DNA of 64,000 bases from Bacteroides fragilis (lineage in GTDB: Bacteria > Bacillota > Clostridia > Lachnospirales > Lachnospiraceae): NCBI GenBank assembly GCA_023664485.1, contig JAMPFK010000001.1:291564-355563 (forward strand), written 5' to 3'. Shown one piece after another: positions 35,731 to 44,807 of this stretch. Position numbers and translations under genes: made by a program. Positions within the stretch are counted from its first letter, which is position 1. Each line of letters starts with the position of its first letter. Under the pieces are notes generated by a model. It searched no databases, was not told the origin of the DNA, and was given only the letters and a program-made list of their open reading frames with translations.

Positions 35731-35942
35731 CGGAATTATGATATCATGGGATTGACGAGCGGGGCGGACGATTATATGAGGAAAAGCCGTGGAACAGCAG
35801 AAGTGGAGCGGACTTGGGGTTATATTTTGCCCAGCTTATTTTACAGCAGGAAAAAGGTTATGTCACCGTATCTTCCAGACCGGGACGGGGAAGCAGTTTC
35901 CATGTATTTCTGCTGAATAAAGCTACTCAGCCTTCTTATTAA
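35731..35942 (+). pseudogene. Remnant of a two-component system (response regulator and histidine kinase pieces)
   Basis: A first fragment reads YDIMGLTSGADDYMRK (about 35737-35786), the end of a receiver domain. A second, in another frame (35796-35942), reads SGADLGLYFAQLILQQEKGY then VTVSSRPGRGSSFHVFLLNK and a stop, the G2 box and last strands of a histidine kinase ATPase domain. Everything between has been lost, including the regulator's DNA-binding domain and most of the kinase. The stop of the ClC gene lies inside the fragment's end on the other strand. Confidence 0.72.
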
Positions 35943-37194
35943 TGAAGTTCGTCTTATACTTGGAATACATGATCTTCTGGCTGTGATACAGGCCGTAGTA
36001 GCCGGACAGCATATAGCTGAATGCAATGGTCAGCAGGAAATAAGGCATTCCCGTATAGCCGAACAGCTCAAAGCTGATGAGCAGCGAAGTGATCGGGCAG
36101 TTCGTTACGCCGCAGAATACCGCGGTCATGCCGACGGCGGTACAGAGCTGGGGCGAAAATCCGATCAGGCTGCCGAACAGACAGCCGAAGGCCGCGCCGA
36201 TGGAAAAGGAAGGAACGATTTCACCGCCTTTAAAACCGGCTCCCAGCGTCACCGCTGTGAATAACATTTTCAAAAGAAACATTTCCCAGGACACGTTGCC
36301 CTCCATGCAGCGGGCGACGATATCGATTCCCGAACCGTTATAAGGCTGGTTTCCGGCATTGCCGGCAAGGAGCGTCAGAACGATGACAATTCCGCCGCCG
36401 GCGAGGATTCTGATATAAGGATTGCCCAGAAATTTTTTGTAAAGATGCTCCGACTGATGCAGCAGGACACAGAACAGGATGCTGACCAGTGCGCATAAAA
36501 TGGCGAGGCCGGAAATTTTGACTGCGGAACCGACCGTAAAAGAAGGAATTTCCTGTAACGGAAAAATTTCCGCTTCCGCGCCAAAAGCGGAAGCAATGGA
36601 AAAGGCGATCAGAGAAGCGACTACGCAGGGGACGAGGGCGGCATAGTGCATGATGCCGACGCTTACGACCTCCATGGAAAAAATAGCCGCGGCCATCGGC
36701 GTGCCGAACAGGGCGGAAAAAGCGGCACTCATGCCGCACATCGTCATAACGTGCTTGTCTTTTTCATCAAAATGAAACAGTTTTCCGATTTCGCTGCCGA
36801 TACTTCCTCCTAATTGAAGCGCGGCGCCCTCCCTTCCGGCAGAACCGCCGAAGAGATGCGTAATCAGCGTGGAAACAAAAATCAACGGCGCCATGCGCAG
36901 GGGCAGCTCGTCGCCGGAATGAATCGAGGAAATCACAAGATTGGTTCCCGTATCATTTTCATCGTGAAGCAGGCGGTAGGCGCCGACAATAAGAATGCCG
37001 CCCAGAGGAAGAAAGGCCAGAATCCACGGATGCGCCATGCGCAGCTGCGTTACTTTTGCCATGCAGAAGTAAAAAAGCGTGCCGATAAGCCCTACGGTAA
37101 TACCGGAGATAACCGCGAAAATGACCCATTTGACGGAAGTTCTGATTCGCCGCAGATTGTGCTGTATTTTGTGTTTTATAATTTCGTTTGTCAT
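35923..37194 (-). CDS. ClC family chloride channel/transporter
   Basis: This 423-residue protein has the ClC fold with about ten or more hydrophobic helices. The gating-glutamate loop reads GGSAGREGAALQLGGS (about 115-130), and the later filter motif is GFKGGEIVPSFSIGAAFG (about 327-344). The classic GSGIP motif is not evident; GTGTNLV at about 81-87 occupies that place. It lacks a C-terminal CBS domain. The gene separates two groups of decayed genes on the opposite strand, so it may have been inserted or retained there when the neighbours decayed. Confidence 0.92.
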   Translation of the reverse strand: MTNEIIKHKIQHNLRRIRTSVKWVIFAVISGITVGLIGTLFYFCMAKVTQLRMAHPWILAFLPLGGILIVGAYRLLHDENDTGTNLVISSIHSGDELPLRMAPLIFVSTLITHLFGGSAGREGAALQLGGSIGSEIGKLFHFDEKDKHVMTMCGMSAAFSALFGTPMAAAIFSMEVVSVGIMHYAALVPCVVASLIAFSIASAFGAEAEIFPLQEIPSFTVGSAVKISGLAILCALVSILFCVLLHQSEHLYKKFLGNPYIRILAGGGIVIVLTLLAGNAGNQPYNGSGIDIVARCMEGNVSWEMFLLKMLFTAVTLGAGFKGGEIVPSFSIGAAFGCLFGSLIGFSPQLCTAVGMTAVFCGVTNCPITSLLISFELFGYTGMPYFLLTIAFSYMLSGYYGLYHSQKIMYSKYKTNFINKKAE

Positions 37195-37321
37195 GTGTAT
37201 GGATATCCTTTCTCCACAAATCCTATGTCAAATTTAGCATTTTCTCCGCATTTTTTCAAGAGGCATCAGAAGGACAGGATCGTTTGAATTCTGACAAAAT
37301 TGTCATAACTTTGTCGTTCTT

Positions 37322-37355
37322 TTGTAAGAGGATTGTAAGAAATATCTGATAATAT
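37322..37355 (+). promoter_or_regulatory. Direct-repeat promoter of the decayed ABC transporter
   Basis: TTGTAAG occurs at 37322-37328 and 37333-37339, eleven bases apart (one helical turn), followed by TAATAT at 37350-37355. Direct repeats one turn apart before a -10 element are typical of OmpR-type response regulator targets, matching the two-component remnant at 35.7-35.9 kb. Confidence 0.5.
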
Positions 37356-37410
37356 AAAAAATGTCCTGATAACAAGGTTTTGAGGAACGGAAAGAGGTGT
37401 AAAGATTTTT

Positions 37411-37493
37411 ATGAAAATACTGGAAGCGCAAAATCTGAAAAATATCATGGCAGTGGAGACGTCCAGGTAAAAGTACTGGACGGCTTGGAATAA
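37411..37493 (+). pseudogene. Remnant of an ABC transporter ATPase N-terminus
   Basis: ATG at 37411 gives MKILEAQNLKN, then after a one-base frameshift near 37441 the reading continues YHGSGDVQVKVLDGLE and stops. This corresponds to the first 28 or so residues of a BceA/MacB-type ATPase, before the Walker A motif, which is missing. Confidence 0.72.
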
Positions 37494-37654
37494 CACTACC
37501 CGAAAGAAAGCCCCGTGATATTGTTATCGCTGTCTATGCGTATTTCTGATATAACAGACTACCACAATGTACGCACAAGCGACGGCAATATTCCCCATAT
37601 TGTCGCCGCATTTCTGTATTTATCGGGAAGTATTACTATAGCACTTTTTAGCAC

Positions 37655-37777
37655 GTTCAAGCGCAAGACGGACGGGAGCCGTTTCTTCTGCTCGTGGCGG
37701 CGCTGGCTCTGTTTTTGGCCTGCAGAAATCTGAAAAAGAAGAGCATTGTGGAGAGACTGCGGGAGACGGAGCAGTAA
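37655..37777 (+). pseudogene. Remnant of an ABC permease C-terminus (FtsX/BceB type)
   Basis: An open frame of 40 codons reads a last membrane segment (LLLVAALALFLACRNL) and the tail KKKSIVERLRETEQ before a stop. That tail is typical of FtsX-like permeases of resistance-type ABC transporters. The 160 bases between this and the ATPase piece are not recognisable. Confidence 0.68.
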
Positions 37778-37814
37778 AAAAGCAATTTTTGGAACGATAC
37801 GGCAATTTAGAGAA

Positions 37815-37844
37815 TTGAGAAAAAGAGAACGGACATGTTATACT
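37815..37844 (+). promoter_or_regulatory. Sigma-A promoter of the DUF5107-TPR gene
   Basis: TTGAGA (37815-37820) and TATACT (37839-37844) are separated by 18 bases, giving a leader of about 110 bases. Confidence 0.6.
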
Positions 37845-37960
37845 AAAGCTGTAAGGCGGCCATGCTCTGGCGGCGCCTGAATGACCGGCAGATAAAGCTG
37901 TAGCCGGGCATATAGCAGAAAATGTCCGTCAGGATGCAGAGGCATGGAATGGAGGAAATT

Positions 37961-40900
37961 ATGAGCAGTGCAAAAGTCTGGATGGAAAAAGTAATCATAC
38001 CGACCTATGCGGTCGGCGCGGCGGAAAAAAATCCCGTTTTCCTGGAGAAACGCGTGTATCAGGGAAGCAGCGGCAAAGTCTATCCTTATCCTACGATCGA
38101 AAAAATCAGCAATGAAAAGACGGATAAGGAATATACGGCGGTCTGGCTGGAAAACGAATACCTGAAAATCATGGTGCTTCCGGAACTCGGCGGAAGGATA
38201 CAACGGGCCTGTGATAAGACGAACAGATATGATTTTGTTTATTATAACCGTGTAATCAAGCCGGCATTGGTCGGGCTGACAGGCCCGTGGATATCGGGAG
38301 GAATCGAATTCAACTGGCCGCAGCATCACAGACCGACCACGTTTATGCCGGTGGACTATATGCTGGCGGAAAACGAGGACGGAAGCTGCTGCGTGCTTCT
38401 GCACGACGTCGATCAGATGTACGGTACAAAGGGGCTGATGAAGTTCACCCTGTATCCCGGAAAAGCCTATATCGAGATTACCGGACAGCTTTATAACAGG
38501 ACATCCATGCCGCAGACTTTTCTCTGGTGGGCGAATCCGGCGGTTCCGGTCAATGAAAATACCCAGTCGGTCTTTCCGCCGGATGTGCATGCGGTGATGG
38601 ACCATGGTAAGAGGGATGTTTCCCGTTTTCCCATCGCAACGGGCATATATTATAAGAAAGATTACAGCGAAGGCGTGGATATTTCCCGTTATAAAAATAT
38701 CCCGGTGCCTACATCCTATATGGCAGAAAAATCCAAATATGATTTCGTAGGCGGATACGATTACGGCGCAGGCGCAGGAATCCTGCATGTGGCGGATCAT
38801 CATATATCTCCCGGTAAAAAACAGTGGACATGGGGATGCGGCGATTTCGGGAAGGCATGGGACCGGAACCTGACCGATGAAGACGGGCCCTATGTGGAGC
38901 TGATGACGGGCGTATATACGGATAACCAGCCTGACTTTACCTGGTTAAAGCCTTTTGAGGAAAAGACCTTCAAGCAGTATTTTATGCCTTATAAAGCGGC
39001 CGGACAGGTGAAGAACGCCACGACGGAAGCGGTCCTTCATCTCTCCTGTGACGGGCGGGGCGCAAAAGTGATCGTCTATGCTACAGGCGTATACGAGCAT
39101 GCTGAAATCGTGCTGACGGCAGCAGGGCAGCAGGTGTTGGCGGAAACGGTAAAAATTTCTCCGGTCGATATTTTTGAAAGGGAGATTCGTTTAAGCGATA
39201 TCCGGGAAGAGGAACTGCATCTGGCGGTTTACGCGGAGGGACGCTGTCTGGCGGAATACCGCCCCGAAGTGCCGGAAATCACCAAATTGCCGGAACCTGC
39301 GAAAGCGGCGAAAGCGCCGGAAGAGATTATGACAAATGAAGAGCTGTATTTAACGGGGCAGCATATCGAACAGTACCGCCATGCCACCTATCTGCCGGAT
39401 TCCTATTATCTGGAAGGCTTAAAGCGCGATTCCGGCGATATCCGAATCAATAATGCCTATGGACTGTTGTTACTGCGGCGGGGATGCTTCGCCGACGCGG
39501 AGAAATATTTCCGAAAAGCGCTGGAGCGGCTGACAGAACGAAACCCCAATCCCTATAACAGCGAATCTTATTATCTGCTGGGGCTTACGCTGTTTTATCA
39601 GGGAAAGATGCCCGAATCCTACGATTCTTTTTATAAGGCGTCATGGAGCAATGAACAGCAGGAAATGTCGTTCTATTTTCTGGCGGCGATCGATGCGCGG
39701 GAGAAAAAATTTGCAAAGGCCTGTGAGCATATCGAAAAGGCGTTGGTAAAAAATGCTCATAATATCAAGGCGAGAGGGTTAAAGGCTTATCTGCTCCGAA
39801 AGTTGGGAAAAGAGGAACAGGCGGCGGCATGGATCTCGGAAAATCTTGCGCTCGACCCCTTCGATTTTGTATCCTGCAGCGAACAGATTGCTATAAGCGA
39901 TGAGGAAAGCGGGAAGCTTCGGACGGCATTGAACGAAAAGATGCGGGATTTTCAGGAAAACTATCTGATGGCCGCAAGGGATTATGCGGAATTCGGGGCA
40001 TATGAGGAAGCGCTGGAAATGCTCGGCGCATGTACGAAGGAATATCCGATGCTGTATTATTACGGGGCCTGCTATGCGGAATGCCTGGGACAGGAGGAAC
40101 TTGCGAAGGAGCTGCTTATAAAAGCGGAAAATGCCGCGCCCGATTATTGCTTCCCGAATAAGCTGGAAGATATTGAGGCGCTGCAGTATGCCATCGACAA
40201 AGGCTGCATGGCAAGAGCCGCTTATTATCTGGGAAACCTGTTCTATGATAAGCTCCGGTGGGATCGGTCGTTGTCCTTATGGGAAAAATCCGCGGAGGCG
40301 GACCCGGAATTCCCGACAGTATGGAGGAATCTGTCGCTGGCTTATTATAATAAAAGAAAAGAGCCGGAAAAGGCAAAGGCGGCGATGGAAAGGGCCTTTG
40401 CGCTGGATACCGCGGATGTGCGGATTTTTCTGGAGCTGGACCAGCTTTATAAAAAACTGGGACGGACCTTTGAGGAGCGGCTTGCCAATTATGAAAAGCA
40501 TAAGGAACTGATCGAGGGCCGGGACGATTTATACATCGAATATATTACGCTGGTGAATCTGTCCGGCAATCATGAAAAAGCATACGAATGTATAAGAGGA
40601 CACCGCTTCCATCCCTGGGAGGGCGGGGAAGGCAGGATCACCGCGCAGTATGTTCTGGCGCTTCTTGAGATGGCCAGGAAAGCGCTTTTGGAGAAACGTT
40701 TTGGAGAGGCGGAGAAACTGCTCCGGGAAGCCCTTGTTTATCCTGAAAATCTGGGAGAAGGGAAACTGGAAGGAACCAGAGACAATCACGTTTATTATCA
40801 TCTGGGACTGGCGCTGGAAGGACAGGGCAGGACAGAGGAAGCGAAGGAATGCTTCGAAAAGGCTGTCATCGGTACGGACGAACCGGCAGGCGTTATGTAT

Positions 40901-41269
40901 TATAACGACCAGCCTGCGGATATGATCTTATATCAGGGACTGGCCTGTAAGAAGCTCGGAAAGACGAAAGAGGCGAAATCCCGTTTCTATCGGCTGATCG
41001 ATTACGGCGAACAGCATTTGGAGGATGAGGTGAAGATCGAGTACTTTGCGGTCTCGCTGCCGGATTTCTTAATCTTCGATGAGGATTATACGGCGAGGAA
41101 CCGCGCGCACTGTTATTACCTGATGGCATTAGGCAATATGGGGCTTGGGAACGATGAAAAGGCCGCGGGCTTCCTGAAGGAAGCCGTAAAAATCGAGCCT
41201 TCCCATATGATGTGCCGGGTATATGGAAACTGGATGCGAGGCGTGGGGCCGATATCGCCTGTCTCTTGA
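37961..41269 (+). CDS. DUF5107 domain protein with C-terminal TPR repeats
   Basis: A 1102-residue cytoplasmic protein (no signal peptide or membrane segment). The first 360 or so residues are a DUF5107-type beta-rich domain related to aldose-epimerase-like folds (YLKIMVLPELGGRIQRA, SGGIEFNWPQHHRPTTFMPVDY, FLWWANPAVPVNENTQ). A linker with Pro/Ala/Lys follows, then helical tetratricopeptide-like repeats from about 440 to the end (for example AEKYFRKALERL, ALEMLGACTKEYP, AKECFEKAV). In other bacteria such proteins lie near glycan-degrading enzymes, so a carbohydrate-sensing or carbohydrate-processing role is plausible. GGAGG five bases before the ATG at 37961 decides against the upstream ATG at 37922. 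Confidence 0.85.
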   Translation: MSSAKVWMEKVIIPTYAVGAAEKNPVFLEKRVYQGSSGKVYPYPTIEKISNEKTDKEYTAVWLENEYLKIMVLPELGGRIQRACDKTNRYDFVYYNRVIKPALVGLTGPWISGGIEFNWPQHHRPTTFMPVDYMLAENEDGSCCVLLHDVDQMYGTKGLMKFTLYPGKAYIEITGQLYNRTSMPQTFLWWANPAVPVNENTQSVFPPDVHAVMDHGKRDVSRFPIATGIYYKKDYSEGVDISRYKNIPVPTSYMAEKSKYDFVGGYDYGAGAGILHVADHHISPGKKQWTWGCGDFGKAWDRNLTDEDGPYVELMTGVYTDNQPDFTWLKPFEEKTFKQYFMPYKAAGQVKNATTEAVLHLSCDGRGAKVIVYATGVYEHAEIVLTAAGQQVLAETVKISPVDIFEREIRLSDIREEELHLAVYAEGRCLAEYRPEVPEITKLPEPAKAAKAPEEIMTNEELYLTGQHIEQYRHATYLPDSYYLEGLKRDSGDIRINNAYGLLLLRRGCFADAEKYFRKALERLTERNPNPYNSESYYLLGLTLFYQGKMPESYDSFYKASWSNEQQEMSFYFLAAIDAREKKFAKACEHIEKALVKNAHNIKARGLKAYLLRKLGKEEQAAAWISENLALDPFDFVSCSEQIAISDEESGKLRTALNEKMRDFQENYLMAARDYAEFGAYEEALEMLGACTKEYPMLYYYGACYAECLGQEELAKELLIKAENAAPDYCFPNKLEDIEALQYAIDKGCMARAAYYLGNLFYDKLRWDRSLSLWEKSAEADPEFPTVWRNLSLAYYNKRKEPEKAKAAMERAFALDTADVRIFLELDQLYKKLGRTFEERLANYEKHKELIEGRDDLYIEYITLVNLSGNHEKAYECIRGHRFHPWEGGEGRITAQYVLALLEMARKALLEKRFGEAEKLLREALVYPENLGEGKLEGTRDNHVYYHLGLALEGQGRTEEAKECFEKAVIGTDEPAGVMYYNDQPADMILYQGLACKKLGKTKEAKSRFYRLIDYGEQHLEDEVKIEYFAVSLPDFLIFDEDYTARNRAHCYYLMALGNMGLGNDEKAAGFLKEAVKIEPSHMMCRVYGNWMRGVGPISPVS

Positions 41270-41351
41270 AGATATCAGGATTTTATGCTAAGTTAAAAGA
41301 AGGATAAAGATCTTTGATTCCGACGGTTCAGACGAAATGGAGGATGCGGTT

Positions 41352-42968
41352 TTGGGAATGTTTTTGAATAATCATGTTTCCTGTAAAGCGTACAAAGCAG
41401 TGGTGGAAGATATGTATTTTGTTGACAAGTCCGAGCTGATTGAAGAATTGTTTCCATTGCTGGGGAGAAAGAATCGATATGTCTGTATTACAAGGCCGCG
41501 CCGCTTTGGGAAAACAGTAATGGCAAATATGGTAGGAGCCTTCTTTGAAAAAACGGAGAGCGCGAAGCTGTTTGATGGACTGGCGGTTGCTCGAAATAAG
41601 GCGTACAGGCAGTATTTGAATAAATATGATGTTATTTATATTGATTTCAGCCGCGCACCGGAGCTGTGTACATCCTATCATGCGTATATTACCCGTATTA
41701 TCGACGGGTTAAAAAAAGACATATGGAATGCGTTTCCGGATCTGGCGGCAGACAATACAAGGTCGATATGGGATATCCTGCAGGAAGTGAATGAAAAGAC
41801 GAATACAACATTTATTTTCGTGATGGATGAATGGGATGCTGTTTTTCATATGCACTTTATTACGGAAAAAGACTGGAAAGAATATCTCCTGTTTTTAAAA
41901 TATTTGTTGAAGGATCAGCCTTATGTGGAGCTTGCCTATATGACAGGAGTTCTTCCAATAACCAAGTATTCCAGCGGTTCAGAGCTGAATATGTTCGCGG
42001 AATATAATATGGTCGAGGCGGAGAAATTCAGCGTATATTTTGGATTTCGCGATGTGGAAGTCGATAAGCTTTATCAAATTTATAAAGAAACGACAAAGAC
42101 GCCGGGATTTAGCCGGGATGATTTGCGCGTCTGGTATGACGGGTATTATACGGCGGTCGGTGAACGGCTGTATAATCCCCGTTCAATTGTTCTGGCATTG
42201 ACCGATAATCAGCTCCGCAATTATTGGACCAGTTCTGGCCCTTATGATGAGATTTTTTATTATATTCAGAACAATGTGAATGCGATAAAGGATGATTTGG
42301 CCTTAATGGCGGCAGGAGAACGGGTATCGGCGGATATCGGACAATATGCGGCAGGTTCTATGGAAATAGATTCAAGAGAGCAGATTTATTCAGCAATGGT
42401 CGTATATGGGCTTTTGACATATGCGGACGGAGAGGTGTTTATTCCAAATAAGGAACTGATGGATCAGTTTAACGAAATGCTGCTGTCGAAAGATTCTCTG
42501 GGCTATGTTTATCAACTTGCGAAAAAGTCGGAGCAGATGTTTCAGGCTACGCTTGCGGGAGATACGAAAACGATGGAAGAAATTCTGCAGTTTGCCCATG
42601 ATACAGAGTCGCCTATTTTATCATATAATAACGAAGCGGAATTATCCGCAGTAGTGAACCTGTGTTATTTATCCGCACGGAACAGATATCGCGTAGAACG
42701 TGAAGAAAAGGCGGGAAAAGGTTTTGTAGATTTTATTTTTTACCCGGAACGTCCTAAGAATGATTGTCTGATTTTAGAGTTGAAGGTGGATGGTACGCCG
42801 GAGGAGGCGATAGCGCAGATTAAAAATAAAAAATATGCGCTTCGCTTCCAGGGGCAGATCGGTGAAAAAGAAAAGTATACCGGCCGGATATTGGCAGTTG
42901 GTATCAGCTATCATAGAAAATCTAAAAAACATCGCTGCAGGATAGAGATTTTAGACACTTCAAAATAG
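41352..42968 (+). CDS. AAA-ATPase-like / PD-(D/E)XK nuclease domain protein
   Basis: This protein of about 538 residues has an N-terminal ATPase-like domain (PF09820 type): YFVDKSELIEELF, then the P-loop RPRRFGKTVMANM and Walker B-like FIFVMDEWDAVF. The C-terminus holds a PD-(D/E)XK nuclease (PF08011 type): AGKGFVDFIFYPER then LILELKVDG. Family members are abundant and often multicopy in gut anaerobes; the function is unproven. I prefer the TTG at 41352, eight bases after GGAGG (41339-41343), giving the family-typical start MGMFLN. The ATG at 41337 has no ribosome site. The gene has no clear operon partner. Confidence 0.85.
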   Translation: MGMFLNNHVSCKAYKAVVEDMYFVDKSELIEELFPLLGRKNRYVCITRPRRFGKTVMANMVGAFFEKTESAKLFDGLAVARNKAYRQYLNKYDVIYIDFSRAPELCTSYHAYITRIIDGLKKDIWNAFPDLAADNTRSIWDILQEVNEKTNTTFIFVMDEWDAVFHMHFITEKDWKEYLLFLKYLLKDQPYVELAYMTGVLPITKYSSGSELNMFAEYNMVEAEKFSVYFGFRDVEVDKLYQIYKETTKTPGFSRDDLRVWYDGYYTAVGERLYNPRSIVLALTDNQLRNYWTSSGPYDEIFYYIQNNVNAIKDDLALMAAGERVSADIGQYAAGSMEIDSREQIYSAMVVYGLLTYADGEVFIPNKELMDQFNEMLLSKDSLGYVYQLAKKSEQMFQATLAGDTKTMEEILQFAHDTESPILSYNNEAELSAVVNLCYLSARNRYRVEREEKAGKGFVDFIFYPERPKNDCLILELKVDGTPEEAIAQIKNKKYALRFQGQIGEKEKYTGRILAVGISYHRKSKKHRCRIEILDTSK

Positions 42969-44678
42969 TTACTGCACGATCAGGTAACTGCTGACCGCGT
43001 ACACAGTCTGCCCGTTATAGTCAAGCTGCGACCAGCCGTTGTCGCCGATGGCGGTACGGGTGAGTGTTTCGCCGTTATGAAGCAGGCCGACAATGGTATC
43101 GTCGCTCGCGGTGCCTGGTTCTGTCCGCAGGTTCGTTTCCATTTTGGCCGTTACCTGTTCGTTGACGGGCACATAGACCGGGCCCTGGGGCGGAGCCTGC
43201 TGTCCGGTATCTTCCATATCGGTCGTGAGATAGCTTGTGACCGCATAGAGAGTTTGTCCGTTATAGATGACCCTTGACCAGCCGTTGTGCCCGATACCCG
43301 TTCTCGTGGCGGTATCGCCATGCACCAGCCTGCCGGCGATGGAATCATCGTTCAGGGTGCTCGGCTCTGTCCGCAGGTTTGTTTCCTGTTTGGCGGTCAC
43401 AGTCTCGTTTACCTCGGTAAAAACAATGCCGATTTCCGGGTTGGCGGCTACCGTTTCCGCAGGCGTTTCGTCTTTCGCTTCGGCTTCCTGCAGATAGCCG
43501 AAGTAAGCGACGTTGACATCTGTTTTCCGGGGAATGCCGGCGACGGTTCCCTGACTGGTATACTGCCACATATCATGACTGCCCGTATAGCTGGAGGAGG
43601 CCGTTTCGGGATAAGGCTTCTCCGGGTATTGCGCTACCCATATCTTATATTTCGATGCGAGCGTATCGGCGTTCCACTGTGCGTTGCCTTCCAGCTCGCC
43701 TTTGGAGGCGTAGAACATGGGCGTATAGCCCGCCGCGGAAATCTCGTCTAAGAAAGCGCAGGCGAGTTCGGTGCGCTGCGCGGCATCCAGCCCGTATTGT
43801 CTGCTGTCCGGCGATTGAAAATCTTCGCAATTGAAAGCGACCGGATAGGTAATTTTATATTTGGCGATAATGTTTTTAGTAAAGGCGGCCTCCGCTCTGG
43901 CTTCCTCCTGTGTAATGGCGGAAGAAAAGAAGTAGGCGCCTGTTTTAATGCCTGCCGCCTGTGCTTCCTGCATATTATATCTGGCGGCGGGATCCTCGAA
44001 AATTTCTCCCGTCGATTTGGCCCGGTAGCCTACGCGGATCATAGCGAAATCGACGCCGGACGCCTTAACCTGCGCCCAGTCGATCGTGCCCTGATATTTG
44101 GAGACATCGATTCCCAGCGTAGTATTAGAGGTTTCTCCTTCACCGGTCTTTGCAACCGTTACTTCCGCGCCGCTTTCTTCATTGCCGGCTGCACCGGAGC
44201 TTTGCGGATCCCCGGCGTCATCTAATGCTCCGACGGAAACCTCTGTCTGGCCGATAGCGCCTGTTTGGCCGGAAACCTCCGTCCCGGCGGGAATTTCCGT
44301 CCGGATATCGGAGAGATCAAAAGAAGGCAGGGGGACGGCAAACGCGGTCTGCAGCGGATTAAGACAGTAAGCGGCGGCTTTCTGTTCTGCATCCGTCCCT
44401 TTGAGATAGAATGTAAAAAGAGCCGCAGCGCCAAGCAGAAGCAGCATTCCTGTTATCGCAATACAGGAGAATATTTTCCTGTCAATGGGAACGCCGAAAT
44501 CTTCTTTCCAGTCATCTTCGTCGGCTTCTTCTTCCAGATCTTCCCAGTCCTCGTCCCAATCTTCGTCGAAATCCAGGATATCGTTGAAAATGCGTTCTTT
44601 TTGGGCCTGATTTCCGGGAAAAGATTTTTTATCGGAGGATGTTCTGCGGGATATATTTTTGCGGGTCTTTTTTTTCAT
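42969..44678 (-). CDS. GH25 muramidase with membrane anchor and two SH3 repeats
   Basis: A 569-residue surface protein. The first 67 or so residues are cytoplasmic with a very acidic run (DFDEDWDEDWEDLEEEADEDD), followed by one membrane segment (about 69-91) and a Gly/Ser/Glu-rich stalk. The GH25 lysozyme domain begins TLGIDVSKYQGTIDWAQVK near residue 191. The usual Asp-X-Glu catalytic motif reads Asn-Cys-Glu (PVAFNCEDF), so one acidic residue is replaced. Two similar SH3 repeats end the protein, each with TNLRTEPxTxxDD and NGWSxxxYNGQTxYAVxSYL. It likely cuts or binds peptidoglycan from outside. Confidence 0.92.
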   Translation of the reverse strand: MKKKTRKNISRRTSSDKKSFPGNQAQKERIFNDILDFDEDWDEDWEDLEEEADEDDWKEDFGVPIDRKIFSCIAITGMLLLLGAAALFTFYLKGTDAEQKAAAYCLNPLQTAFAVPLPSFDLSDIRTEIPAGTEVSGQTGAIGQTEVSVGALDDAGDPQSSGAAGNEESGAEVTVAKTGEGETSNTTLGIDVSKYQGTIDWAQVKASGVDFAMIRVGYRAKSTGEIFEDPAARYNMQEAQAAGIKTGAYFFSSAITQEEARAEAAFTKNIIAKYKITYPVAFNCEDFQSPDSRQYGLDAAQRTELACAFLDEISAAGYTPMFYASKGELEGNAQWNADTLASKYKIWVAQYPEKPYPETASSSYTGSHDMWQYTSQGTVAGIPRKTDVNVAYFGYLQEAEAKDETPAETVAANPEIGIVFTEVNETVTAKQETNLRTEPSTLNDDSIAGRLVHGDTATRTGIGHNGWSRVIYNGQTLYAVTSYLTTDMEDTGQQAPPQGPVYVPVNEQVTAKMETNLRTEPGTASDDTIVGLLHNGETLTRTAIGDNGWSQLDYNGQTVYAVSSYLIVQ

Positions 44679-44749
44679 GATGTCCGGGCGCCAGCTTTCT
44701 TAAATTGATATATTCGGGGTTGAACGGGATATTTGTATTATAATTATAT

Positions 44750-44798
44750 TAGGCATTTGCCTAAATAATATATAACATACAATTTAAGATGTGTCAAT
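44750..44798 (-). promoter_or_regulatory. Muramidase promoter with metalloregulator-like palindrome
   Basis: On the minus strand TTGACA (44798-44793) and TATATA (44775-44770) are spaced by 17 bases. Directly after the -10, TTAGGCATTTGCCTAA (44750-44765) is a perfect 7-bp inverted repeat at the expected transcription start. TTAGG-N6-CCTAA fits DtxR/MntR-family operators. The metal link is inference. Confidence 0.6.
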
Positions 44799-44807
44799 AA
44801 AGATTGC

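Noticed and set aside
37515..37733. 72-residue frame in the gap before the DUF5107 gene
   Set aside because: Frame crosses the permease remnant in another frame, has no ribosome site and resembles nothing; treated as debris.
37838..38803. 321-residue open frame antisense to the DUF5107 gene
   Set aside because: Opposite to a well-supported gene; no family resemblance.
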